Shown piece by piece: positions 34,187 through 45,371 of a stretch of 64,000 nucleotides of DNA; positions within the stretch are counted from its first letter, which is position 1; each line of letters starts with the position of its first letter. The notes under the pieces were generated by a model, which was given only the letters and a program-made list of their open reading frames with translations, searched no databases and was not told the origin of the DNA. This stretch comes from Takakia lepidozioides (lineage: Eukaryota > Streptophyta > Takakiopsida > Takakiales > Takakiaceae), in the NCBI GenBank assembly GCA_030704615.1, contig CM060731.1, positions 91,368,756 to 91,432,755 on the forward strand. The letters are read 5' to 3'. A program made the translations under genes and the position numbers.

Positions 34187-34679
34187 TGCAGTTGGAAAAA
34201 CGTCCATCTCCAAAATGGAAATGTTGCACCGCATTTCCATGTCTGCCATTTAGATAACGTGTTCGACCTCCGCATGCGGGGTGGCATTTCCATTTACCTC
34301 CATGGAAGGAGCTGGCAATCGGCAAAACTGCCGTGTCGAAAACGAAAATGCGGCACCGCATTTCCGTTCGGCCGAACAGTTTCTGATGTCCAAACCATGA
34401 AACGGAAAATTGTTCTTGCCCCGGTTTTGGAAATGCGGTGCCGCATTTCCAAAGGAGGTTTTTGCAGTTGCCACATTTCCGTTCCTACATGGAAATGCGG
34501 TGTCGCATTTCCGATTTTGGGAGGGACGTGGTTTGGACGATGGTGTCGTTGAGAAGCACATGGGAGAGGGGACATGAAGGACGGGGAGAATTTCCTTTAT
34601 ATACTCTGGAAGAGAATTTAAATGTACAGAGAGTTCATTAAAATTCTATTAATCTTGAAAATCATCAGTATCGTCGTCC

Positions 34680-37600
34680 TGTCCTTGACTGTCATGCTCC
34701 GCCTTCACCCCGTCATTGCCTTTCTCATCTCCAGCGGACTGCTCGTTGGCCAGGCTTTCGAAAATCCCATCTTCCCTTGCGGAACTGACCATCTCACCTC
34801 CGTTGGGTCGTCGTCCTCACTATCTGCATCGCTCTCATCCGCTGAATCACATATGAACTTTCGCACCCGTCTACCTGTCTTAGCTGTTGCCAACTCTTTC
34901 CTTATCCTTCTATCCTCCCTAGCCCTCTCCAAAATCTGCTCTACTTTACTGGGATTCTCACATCGTCTAATCGCTGTATTTGTGAGTTTAGCTGCATAAC
35001 TAGGAAGGGAGTAGTCCTTCACCGGGCTCGTCATGAGGTCGGCCCTCGCAAAGAATGGGACATTCTTCCTGGCAGGAAGTGTAGGCCCTACATGACCCGG
35101 ATCCTGGAATCCTGCACATAACAATCACCAACGAGACCAATGAGAACCACAGTCCGGAAATGCGTTTGACAAAAAATCACCCAGAAGGCTTTGCAAACTT
35201 ACAATGTTTGCACTCACTCGTATTCCGGGTTCTCCTCGGCATCAATGTCCACTGTCTCTTCCTCCGACTCCGAGGAGTTTTTGGCTTTGATGGGAGCCTT
35301 CACATTCCGTTGCAACCCTTCCAGATCGGATCCCCAGACGGATGTGTCCTCCTCGTAGGCAAAGAGGTGCCGGTCGGAAAACTGCCCAGCCCACATTGAG
35401 GCACCTGTTACAATGCCATCCACACATTATAACATGGCCCTTCAGATGTTGCGAATTAAAGCATAAGGAGAATTTGCACAACAGCATAGAACAAGATTCT
35501 GCATACCTGTCCCACAGATGAGGTCGAGCACTGTGCCCTCCACGTCAGTGCATGTCTCCATAATTGTCTGAATGAAGGCAGGGCTCCGAGTCCGTGAATA
35601 CTGCAGGGGTTCCGTTGAAGTGAGGCTATGAGGGAGAAGTTCCGTGGGAACGTTGTTGAATAGGACGTCGTAATCGATGGGGTCGCAGTTCGGGTCAACC
35701 AACAATCCCTCCTTCCGGAAAGCAAAGGTGGAGTTCTCCTTCACAAAGCAGTCTGCATCGAACTACTTCGTCTGCATACACAGTGGGGAACGATTAGAAA
35801 TCGAATGCGGCACCACATTTCAAAACACCTAAGAAAATGAAAGGACGAGTGCCAATGTCATAATTACCTTCTTCCCTTCCGACCGAAGGCCCAATGTGTT
35901 GATGCACGTCCACTTCTTCTTCAGAATTGGGACGGCGCTCTTGCGGGTCCACTTCGCAATTCCTGTCTGCGTGTTTTTTTCCTCTGCTCGCCAGGACAAC
36001 CACACAGCCTCTGTTGTCCAACACCATGCGGGCAAGCCCGAATCCTTTCTTCCAAAAGTCCTCGGAGAACCTGTTCCAAGATGGCAAAGCTTGCAGTCCT
36101 TCCACATGGTCTCCGTCCGGAATATCCAAGATGATCATATCGCAAGACCACTCGGTGGCATTTCCGCCCCTCCTACAATCCTTGTCTGCACACACCCTCT
36201 CAAAGAACGAGACCATCTTCAGAAACCCAGGGGTGTCGGAAGGCTCTTCGGCAGCCGCCTTCTTCAGTGCTCTGCCTTCCGACCCTCCATGGTCTTCATG
36301 TATGCCAACTTGGCTGCCCATCCATCAAAGCCGCCAAGAAACTCTCATTTACACACTGGACTACTGTATCGGGATCCACTTTCGGCCTCTTTCATTTCCA
36401 CCGGCTCGAAAGGGTTCCCCCCCGGGGGGTTGAAGAGTGCCTTCTTTGCCGAGCCTGTTCTCATCCCTCTCGTGACAATGGTGGGCACAGGGGATTTCGG
36501 CTGTGTTTCGGGGGGTGGGCTGGTTGCAAAGTCTCCATCGGAGTCCTCTTCGTCACCCTCTTCCTGCTCTATCTGTTTCTGCTTCTTCGTTTTCTTGGGT
36601 GTCACAACTGCTGCTCCTTGCTGGCGAGTCCTCTTCTTCGACCCCTTCTGTTGAGCCTGCACAGTTGCATCCACCGTCTTCTGTGCCATCTCAGTTGTCT
36701 TTCTGGATTGTTCCAAAGCAGCAGCTTCCTTTGCCGACTCTGGCCCAGCAGGGACACGTCTTTCCTTTCTCTTCTCTTCTGCTTTCGCGTGCAGATCTTT
36801 CTCAGACTCGTCAACTATTCCGCCAGACATGTCCAGGTACCACGGGCATCCAACGAGATGCGCGGCATGCCATTGTTTCTGCATCTCGGGTGTGTAGACA
36901 CAGCTTGGGCCCGCCACGGTCCAAGCCATGAAGAACGGGGGCTCTTGAGCCAGGGCCCCTCTTTGAAGAAGCACGTATTTCATATACCTGCAAGGCAGTC
37001 AGCATGTGTGAGCAAAAGTTGAGACCAACGTACTCACAGAGTACAACCAAAAACATAAAATGCGAATGCGGTGCCGCATTTCCCAGACAAACCTCATAAC
37101 CACGCTTCGCATACAAGGGCAGCTGGGCTTCACCTGTAAACAATTTGCATTGCAGCTTTTCCCGCTCCCTCCTGATGTGTAAACTCCACGCTCCTTCTTG
37201 CTGTCTGTAGCTCCCTGGCGAAGAGGTTGTCCTTGTACGCACATCTGAAATGTGTCACGTAGTCTTCCAATGTCTGTGTTCCATCCCATTTGACGTACAA
37301 GCCGAACGAATTTGTATGCATTACGACTTGCTCCTTCGCATTCGTCATTACCTGCGATTCCCACATGCATTGTCACGTAGTAGTTCAGGGAATTCATTTC
37401 AGAAAAGCAAATCTGGGGAAGTACCTTGAATTACCTGGAACCACCAAGTCATGCGGTTGAGCCACATATCCACTGCAGGGTCGGAAACTTTGAGTGGAAA
37501 AGACCACATTGTCCTTATACTCTCCGATGCATTCCAGATCGACAGCCACCGTGTCTGCCATTTCCGATCCAATGTCAGGAGCAGGAAGAAGAGTGGCTAT

Positions 37601-38560
37601 TGCTAGGAAGGAACTTCAGTGCATTGAAACCTCACCTTCTCTTTCGCCTCAACACATGTCGTTGAGAGGTGATGCAGTTTCTCCAACTGCATGGTTGGCT
37701 GCATGGCCCGAGAATAGTGTTTTGCAATCTCGGGGAAGAAGTCCTTTCCAAGTGCTGGATCTGCAATTGCCACCAGCTTCACAAGCTTTGACTTGTATTT
37801 CGTTCTCGACTTGACCCCGGCATCCTTCAAGTGCTCAGTCAATGACTGACCTGCCCCTCACTTTCCATGAAGAAGCGTTTGGCATGGGCCAAATCCAGCT
37901 TGATGTTTGACTGCCAACAAAAACATGCAGAAGCGTTACATTCGATTTATGTGGAAAGATTACTGAAAATTGGGGAAGGATGAGCAGAGGGAAATGGGAG
38001 GACGACTTACTTCGTATCTCACCTCCACCATTCCATCCATAGTGAGACGATACCATGTCCGGTCAGTTTTTGCCACGGCTTTCTGAATGAGCTCGGGCTC
38101 CAGCATTTCCGCAAACATGTGCGGATCAATGAGACCAGTTTTCCTCACCCTGTACAACATATGTGCCATGTTGGTATGCTCGTACGCATTTTCAGTGACC
38201 GTGCAAGGCACACTCTCCAGTTCAGTCCACGAAAGCACGGAAACAAAACAGATTGGAAACCGAAATGCGGCACCGCATTTCGAACGTGCTTGGGAGGGTA
38301 TGAGAATCTTACGAGTTGAGGTCCGCCATGGCATTCTTGAGCAGGGAGGAGTCTGCCGCCTTCACCTTGAGGATGACACACTCCACCATGTAATGCCAGC
38401 CAATGTGCTTGGCATGGTTCTGCTTGATGTACTCCCACCAGGCAAGAACTCGGTGATTCTCGTCCCACACAAAGAACATTTTACCCGACATATGGCCGAA
38501 GTCTAGATCACCCTTCAGCGTTGCCTCTCTGGGGTTTTGAACTGCAAAGACTGGAGCTTG
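34680..38560 (-). CDS. Multi-exon class-beta N4/N6 DNA methyltransferase-like gene
   Basis: The product has the layout of class-beta N4-cytosine/N6-adenine DNA methyltransferases, with the target-binding motif before the SAM-binding motif. Near 36110-36130 CDMIILDIPDGDH sits where motif IV ([DS]PP[YW]) is expected. The C-terminal exon ends SRTRSPAFIQTIMETCTD then VLDLICGT (35507-35530). It joins across an intron to GASMWAGQFSDRHLFAYEEDT (35404 downward), giving the FxGxG-like motif I and its following helix. Well-supported splice sites: donors at 38312, 38010, 37635, 37433, 35867, 35506 and 35217; acceptors before 37910, 37554, 37351, 36987, 35404 and 35111. The middle exon (36357-36987) is Lys/Glu-rich with nuclear-signal-like KKTKKQK. 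Apparent single-base frame errors occur near 37845 and at an A7 run near 35975. Motif IV lacks the Pro-Pro-aromatic core, so catalysis is doubtful. The N-terminus is unresolved (possible Met at 38491). Confidence 0.6.
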
Positions 38561-38934
38561 CGACGATGTCTCTTCTCTCGTGCAGGAACTCCCTCCCTCT
38601 CAGGTTCGAGCATAAGAAGAACAGAGACAGGGAAAACGGGTGAAGAGTGCAGATGGAAAGGGCGCTAGAGGGGTGACTGAGTAGACACGACAAAAGAAGA
38701 TGAAACGGCGGTGATGCACCACTTGGGTTCAAAAGGCTTGGACGAAAGTGTCTCCTCATGGACTATGCGTCATTACGAAATTCGAATCGTCAAGGGTACA
38801 CCTGCCGTCCGAAAAACAAACATCATTAACCAACGGTCAGGCCGCGCCGCCTCCTGCCACTTCAGTCAGATAGAGTGTAGACACGTGCCGCAATTCCGTT
38901 AGTCCACGTGTTCACATATCATGGCATTTCCGTC

Positions 38935-41380
38935 CCAGTGTCTGATGAGTTAGAGTGAAAATGCAAATACGGCGCCGCATTTCCGATAAGTACCATCCCC
39001 AAGCTACACATACCGTATTTGTTGGACGAAAATGCGGTCCCGCATTTCCGTCCCACAGCTCCAAGCCTGAGATACAAAAGGGAAATGCGGCGCCGCATTT
39101 CCGTTCAAGAATGTCGGAAGGTGCGACTCGGACGGAAATGCGGTGCCGCATTTCAGTTCCGTTGGTTCACGATTTTCAATCAGAACGGAAATGCGGTACC
39201 GCATTTCCGTTCTGGAGAGTATGAAGGTCTCCCCCGGACGGGAATGCGGGGCCGCATTTCCGTCCCATAGCTCCATGCCACAGATACAAAACGGAAATGC
39301 GGCGCCGCATTTCCGTTCCAGAATGTCGGAAGGTGCGACTTGGATGGAAATACGGTGCCGCATTTCAGTTCCCGTGGTTCATGATTTTCAATCTGAACGG
39401 AAATGCGGTACCGCAATTCCGTTCCACCTTTACATACCTTAGTTGTTGAACGGAAATGTCGTGCCGCATTTCCGTTCTGGAGAGTATAAAGGTCTCACCC
39501 AGACGGAAATGCGGTGCCGCATTTCCGTCCCACATCTCCATGCCTCAGATACAAAACGGAGATGCGGCGCCGCATTTCCATTCTGGAATGTCGGAAGGTG
39601 CGACTCGGACGAAAATGCGGTGCCGCATTTCAGTTCCCGTGGTTCATGATTTTCAATCTGAACGGAAATGCGGTACCGCAATTCCGTTCCAACTTCACAT
39701 ACCTTAGTTGTTGAACGAAAATGTCGTGCCGCATTTCCATCCCACAGCTCCATGCCTCAGATACAAAACAGAAATGCGGCACCGCATTTCCGTTCTGGAA
39801 TGTCGGAACGTGCAACTCGGACGGAAATGCGGTGCCGCATTCCAGTTCCGGTGGTTCACGATTTTCAGTCAAAACGGAAATGCGGTACCGCATTTCTGTT
39901 CTGGAGAGTATGATGGTCTCCCCCGAACGGAAATGCGGTGCCGCATTTCCGTCCCACATCTCCATGCCACAAATACAAAACGGAAATGCGGCGCCGCATT
40001 TCCGTTCTGGAATGTCGAAAGGTGCGACTCAGACGGAAATGCGGTGCCGCATTTCAGTTCCGGTGGTTCACGATTTTCAGTAAGAACGGAAATGCGGTAC
40101 CTAAACCCTAAACCCTAAACCCTAAACTACCGCATTTCCGTTCTGGAGAGTATGAAGGTCTCCCCCGGACGGAAATGCGGTGCCGCATTTCCGTCCCACA
40201 GCTCCATGCCACAGATACAAAACGGAAATGCGGCGCCGCATTTCTGTTCCGGAATGTCGGAAGGTGCGACTTGGACGGAAATGCGGTGCCGCATTTCAGT
40301 TCCCGTGGTTCATGATTTTCAATCTGAACGGAAATGCGGTACCGCAATTCTGTTCCACCTTTATATACCTTAGTTGTTGAACGGAAATGTCGTGCCGCAT
40401 TTCCGTTCTGGAGAGTATGAAGGTCTCACCCGGACGGAAATGCGGTGCCGCATTTCCGTCCCACAGCTCCATGCCTCAGATACAAAACGGAGATGCGGCG
40501 CCGCATTTCCGTTCTGGAATGTCGGAATGTGCGACTCGAACGGAAATGCGGTGCCGCATTTCAGTTCCCGTGGTTCATGATTTTCAATCTGAACGGAAAT
40601 GCGGTACCACAATTCCGTTCCACCTGCACATACCTTAGTTGTTGAACGGAAATGTCGTGCCGCATTTCCGTTCTGGAGAGTATGAAGGTCTCACCCGGAT
40701 GGAAATGCGGTGCCGCATTTCCGTCCCACAGCTCCATGCCTCATATACCAAACGGAAATGCGGCGCTGCATTTCCGTTCTGGAATGTCGGAAGGTGCGAC
40801 TCGGATGGAAATGCGGTGCTGCATTTCAGTTCCGGTGGTTCACGATTTTCAGTTAGAACGGAAATGCGGTGCCGCATTTCCGTGCCACAGCTCCATGCCA
40901 CAGATACAAAACGGAAATGCGGCGCCGCATTTCCGTTCTGGAATGTCGCAAGGTGCGACTCCGAAATGCGGTGCCGCATTTCAGTTCCGGTGGTTCACGA
41001 TTTTCAGTCAGAACGGAAATGCGGTACCGCATTACCGCATTTCCGTTCTGGATAGTTTGAAGGTCTCCCTTGGACGGAAATGTGGTGCCGCATTTCCGTC
41101 GCATTGGTGCATGACCTATCCAAAGTGTCCTAGTCGATGAAAATGCGCTGTCGCAATTATTTTCTACTGTGTGTTCCTAGTCCCGTTGGACCTAAATGCG
41201 ATACCGCATTTCCGTTCCACCATGGGCCTGCTTGTACAGTGGACTGAAATGTGGTACCGCATTTCTGTTTCACCAATATTTTGGTTTCCCTGTTGACGGA
41301 AATGCAATGCCGTATTTCCGATAACAATCAACGAGAGGATGATGTCGAACTGAGATGCGGGACCGCATTCCCATTCAGCC
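38935..41380. repeat. Array of GGAAATGCGG/CCGCATTTCC palindromes
   Basis: About forty copies of a 22-bp inverted repeat (10-bp arms, 2-base centre) are spaced every 52 bases or so by unique-looking 30-base spacers. The spacers recur in fixed order and form a higher-order unit of about 208 bases: A (TTCTGGAGAGTATGAAGG), B (TCCCACAGCTCCATGCC), C (TTCTGGAATGTCGGAAGG), D (GTTCCGGTGGTTCACG), sometimes with an extra spacer E (TTCCACCTTTACATACC). The centre dinucleotide correlates with position: mostly TA before A or E, TG before B and D, CG before C. Copies decay at both edges (38.94-39.0 and 41.1-41.38 kb). The array lies between two divergent genes, so it probably includes both promoters, although no TATA box was recognised. 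Confidence 0.93.
40098..40130. repeat. Telomeric repeat insertion within a palindrome
   Basis: A palindrome that should read GCGGTACCGC is split. After GCGGTAC comes a 30-base insert made of about four CCCTAAA units, ending in TAC before CGCATTTCC. Part of the insertion may therefore be described as telomeric DNA with a 3-base TAC duplication. CCCTAAA/TTTAGGG is the usual plant telomere repeat. Confidence 0.95.
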
Positions 41381-41550
41381 ATGTGCAATGGGTTGCATTG
41401 TTCTGAAACAACACAATTACAGCCTGTCTTAATGAGCACAACTTGGTTGTCTAACCGTTTTAACTAACAGTCCTGGCACTTGTCAGTGCGAACGTTCATG
41501 TCTGCACCGCGAATACTGGTTGATCCACCCTCAGGAGAAACTATCAGGAG

Positions 41551-44500
41551 ATGTTATTTCGTCGCCGAATCGGCCATCATTGTCATACTTACTGGATATG
41601 GAATCACACCTCCCACCTTCATGCATGTAGCTTGAAACAATACTTTCCACTTCAATGTGCGACTTCCAATCGTCGATGGACTCCGCAGATCCACTTACAT
41701 GGTGCCTGTGAGCCTTGGTCTGTCGCTATACTAAACCTCGCACTTGCCAACTTCGTGCGGTTTTCGATGGCTCCGAATTCCTACGCTATAGTTTGTTGTC
41801 CTCCGCAACTTGGGAGAGCTTGGATCCCAAACGAGGGAGGACTTTACAGAGTGACTGAAACTTACCTTTGTTCCAAATTCAAGCTCAAACCGGGCACAGT
41901 TTATTTGGAAGAAGAAAGGAAGGATGTTCCTGGACAGGTTGACGAGACCATTGTCGTGCTAGGTAACGACGGAGGTTGCGGAATCGAATGGCACGTACCC
42001 CCATCAGACACCATCCTGTACCGAGCTGTGGGAATGCCCATTCCCTTTCCGAATCAGTCGCTGCCCACACCATCCACAAAGGAGTCGGGAAACTGACAGG
42101 CGGCCACTGCCAACAGAGAGGTATGCAACGATAATCATTCCCAACCTGGACCGTCAAGACCCTCCATAGCTTCTCGTGTGGACGTATTCGACATTTCCGA
42201 CGAGGAAGATGAGTGCATTGAGGTCCCCATGTCCTCCACACGGTCGTTCAAATCCGACATAGACGTCTCTGCAGGTGCTACGCATGTACCCTCGAGCATA
42301 ACTCCAACCCGGTCCATTGTGCAGCTCCTACGGCAACATCACCTCGATGGTTCTCGCTCCAAGTTGGCTGCTCTTGACTATGCCAAATTTCCCGTCAAGA
42401 AGGTAACGTATCTGCCTCCCGAAGTCGATGGCAATGTCATCTTCGAGTTTCCACCTGTTACTTCGTCAAACAAAGCCTCAGGGATGTTAACAGACATGGA
42501 TCGAAAGCATGACGGACACCCCTGGTGTGTGACGAAGACCAGTAGCACGAAAATTGCTGATGGTGTTCGTGTACGATACGTCCTCTGTGCGGGGAAGCTG
42601 AGGTGCCTCAATCCCGCCTGCTTCCACTTTCTCTCCAAAGGAGGGTGGAGAAACGAGACGGATTGGACTGGCACAACGCATCATCCATTCATTGTCTCCA
42701 GCCAAGCTCCTGTGGGTACTTTCAAGTGCGCACATTGCAAAAAATCACCGACGTGCATGTCCATGTGCAGAGCCAAGCAATATTACATAATCCATTTGCT
42801 CCCGGACTTGACTAGAGCTTGCATACACGTTGGGGTCCACTGCCACCCCTTGGCGAGAGGCAACATGCGTGAGGCTGTGCAGGAAGCACACGACATCATA
42901 AAAGAGGAGGTGAAATTGAGCCCCGGAGCCAGACCAACGCAGATTCAGCTGAAGGCAGCCCACAAGATTGCTCTTGGCCAAATCATGTCTAAAGATGGTT
43001 TAGACCGAGTGCCCTTGAACGAAGAGGAGATGCTTGACCTGTTGGAGTCCGTCTCGCACGTTTGTAGTCCGAATGTGCGGAATCACATCGTATCTTGCAA
43101 GCAGGAGTTCAGCCGGGGGTCGGACATGCACTCAATCCTGGAGGTGAAACGAATGACTGGATATGACTACATCCAAGGTAGCAGGTTTCCAGGGCAAGGC
43201 AGCGAATCCGATCGTTGTTACATTTTTAAAATGTCGACGTGTGGGCCTGGGAGTGGAGTCGACTTGGTCACTCGCATGACAACTGGAAACTTGTCGAATG
43301 CTTGGGTGATGTTTGATCACATCAAGCGAATTACAAACCATCAGTGGATGACTATGGGTGCGCATGTTTATGACTATCACTCCAAGAGGCTCATGACGAT
43401 TGCAATCTGCGAGATGAAAGGGGAGGACACACAGTCGGAGATGCATCTGTGGGAGGGCATAAACGAGCAGATGGCAAGGGCGGGATTGGCAGAGCCCAAT
43501 TTCAGGGGATTCATGGCAGACAACGCTCAGGCCAACTGGGCAGCAGTGCGGCGTGTGTACGGTGAGGACCCCAATGTTCCAATGGAGGGGAAAGAGATAT
43601 CCTGTGGATTCTATTGGATGCAGAGTCTATCTCACTACACTACCAAATTTGTTGCTAGCTCATTCCAGGCTGAACACCGTGTCCTTTGAACAGCGTGGAA
43701 GGATGCACCCACATTTGATGACGCGGAAGTTAAGTTTGCTATCAGGCTTAGTGGAACACGTTAGGTGCAGTGGAGACAACCAATCTGGGAGCCTTGCACA
43801 GCTGGTTGGGGTGGTGGCATTTCCGGTATCGACAGTTCGGATAGTACATGCGGGAGGTATGATGTTGTCATTTTCGTGCAATTGTCTTTCTATTACGGAC
43901 CTTTCCATTGGTCCCTCACCATTGTTTGTGTCCTTGTAGGAGTGGTGCTTGGATTCCGACACAGACATGCCGAACACAAATATGGCAGAATCAGTGCACT
44001 CCTCCTGGCGAGCGTCTTCTGCCGCACATTTGGTGGACGTAGTGACGGCCACAACGGAGGACACCGACAGAGCAATCATGCAGCAAGCCACGTACTACAA
44101 GTTCCTGAGCGGGAAACAATGGGGCTTTGGGCTGGACAGGTAGGAGGTTGTTGGTACGAACAGCTTCGAGGTCGAAGAATCCACTGAAATGGGCGACAAC
44201 ACTGCGAGAGAAGATCAAAGGGACGCCTCTGCACCACAGAGGTGAACACCTAGAGGGCGACGTCCGTACTCGCCCTGTGAGGCGGAGGATTGAAGAGGAA
44301 CCCGGGTGCGAAGAGGATTCCTGGAGATCCGACAGGAACATTTGGACAGCACCTCGAGGTCCCGTCATGTTGCCGCACAATGTGTCTTCCAGTAGTGAAA
44401 GCCCAAGAAATTCCAGATCGCCATTGCCTTCAAGCGGGGATTCCGTGCTAGAAATTCCCACCGCTCACTTGCCCCAGATTCCGCCCGCTGTTATGCAGTA

Positions 44501-45371
44501 TGGCCAAGCCATTGTGGAGACGATTGTGTCTGCGTCACAGTGGAGAATTACTCGCACAAGGCTGTCGTTTCGAGGCAGCTGTTCCGCAATTCGAGTGGAT
44601 ACACGACAACGTTGTTTAGAGATGATAAGGAGGAATCCAAATAGGGCTGTCCCTGCTCCTACTTTTACAGGAAGATTTGTCCATGCAAAGTTTGCGGAGG
44701 CGACAACCACCCAGTTCTGGTTCTGCAGGCACGACATTATGACTTGCGTGTATGGAAAGCCCAAGTACGGCATACAAACAATGCCAGAGGCTCCCCCGGT
44801 GTGGCCGGTGGAACCAGGCTGCGATCTGAGTCAGGTTGAGGCTAACGCCCTTACCGCCGCAGGATTTCGGATGGTGCAGCGCACTGACGTCCCCAGACAA
44901 CCATTTCCGCTTCCACAACCTCCACCACCGACCCCTGTGAGAGCAAGAACAATGGGACGCGACAGCTCTAAGCATCCTACACACCGTTGGGGGAAACCGA
45001 AGAGGCGGCGACCTCCCTCAAAAGTGAACGAGACAAGGATGGGGAATGCACTTCGGATGAACTGTACAATTCAGAGCTCGACAGAAGTGCTCCCACCAGG
45101 CTTCAGGTGTGTGTATCAGATGGCCACGGCAAGCTCAGCTGTTCGCAATGAGGTGTACACCATCACCATTTCAGAATTACCCACATGCAATTGCACCAAC
45201 TTCCAGATCATGGCGAACAAGGGGGCATCATACTGCCCTTGCAAGCATCTGTACTACGTGTACCTAAAGAGACTCCGGTGTAATTCCACAACTCATCACT
45301 TCATACATGCACCAGGGTTGAGCCCCCAAGAGGTGCACACTCTTCTGAATATGGATCTAGGGGACCAGTGA
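41551..45371 (+). CDS. MULE-type transposase with GCM1-like and SWIM zinc fingers
   Basis: The coding sequence lies in several pieces. 41551-42096 and 42178-43689 share a frame. They give an acidic N-terminus, then a Cys/His region typical of MULE transposases (LRCLNPACFHF; CAHCKKSPTCMSMC; HVGVHCHPL), then the catalytic core. Candidate DDE residues are an Asp near 43370 (HVYDYHSKR), the Asp of GFMADNAQANWAAV (about 43510), and a Glu in TNMAESVHSSW (about 43975), all in family-like contexts. A frame change near 43620 and an intron ending at about 43939 (CTTGTAG) separate the last two. The final piece (44127-45371) has a Pro/Arg-rich linker and a SWIM finger, CNCTNF...CPCKHLYYVY (C-x-C...C-x-C-x-H variant). 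Stops and frame changes suggest that this copy is at least partly decayed. It diverges from the methyltransferase-like gene across the palindrome array. Confidence 0.8.

Noticed and set aside
35896-37022. Long plus-strand frames of about 140-250 codons opposite the methyltransferase-like gene
   Set aside because: They are antisense shadows of conserved minus-strand exons. The minus strand has domain matches and consistent splice sites.
38950-41105. Many open frames on both strands with repeated GNAAPHFR or RKCGAAFP peptides
   Set aside because: They are translations of the palindrome array. They appear on both strands in several frames, with no start context or family, and are explained by the repeat.
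38935-41380. CRISPR-like array of repeats and spacers
   Set aside because: The spacers recur in fixed order, there are no cas genes, and the genome is eukaryotic. It is a transposon-associated higher-order palindrome array.
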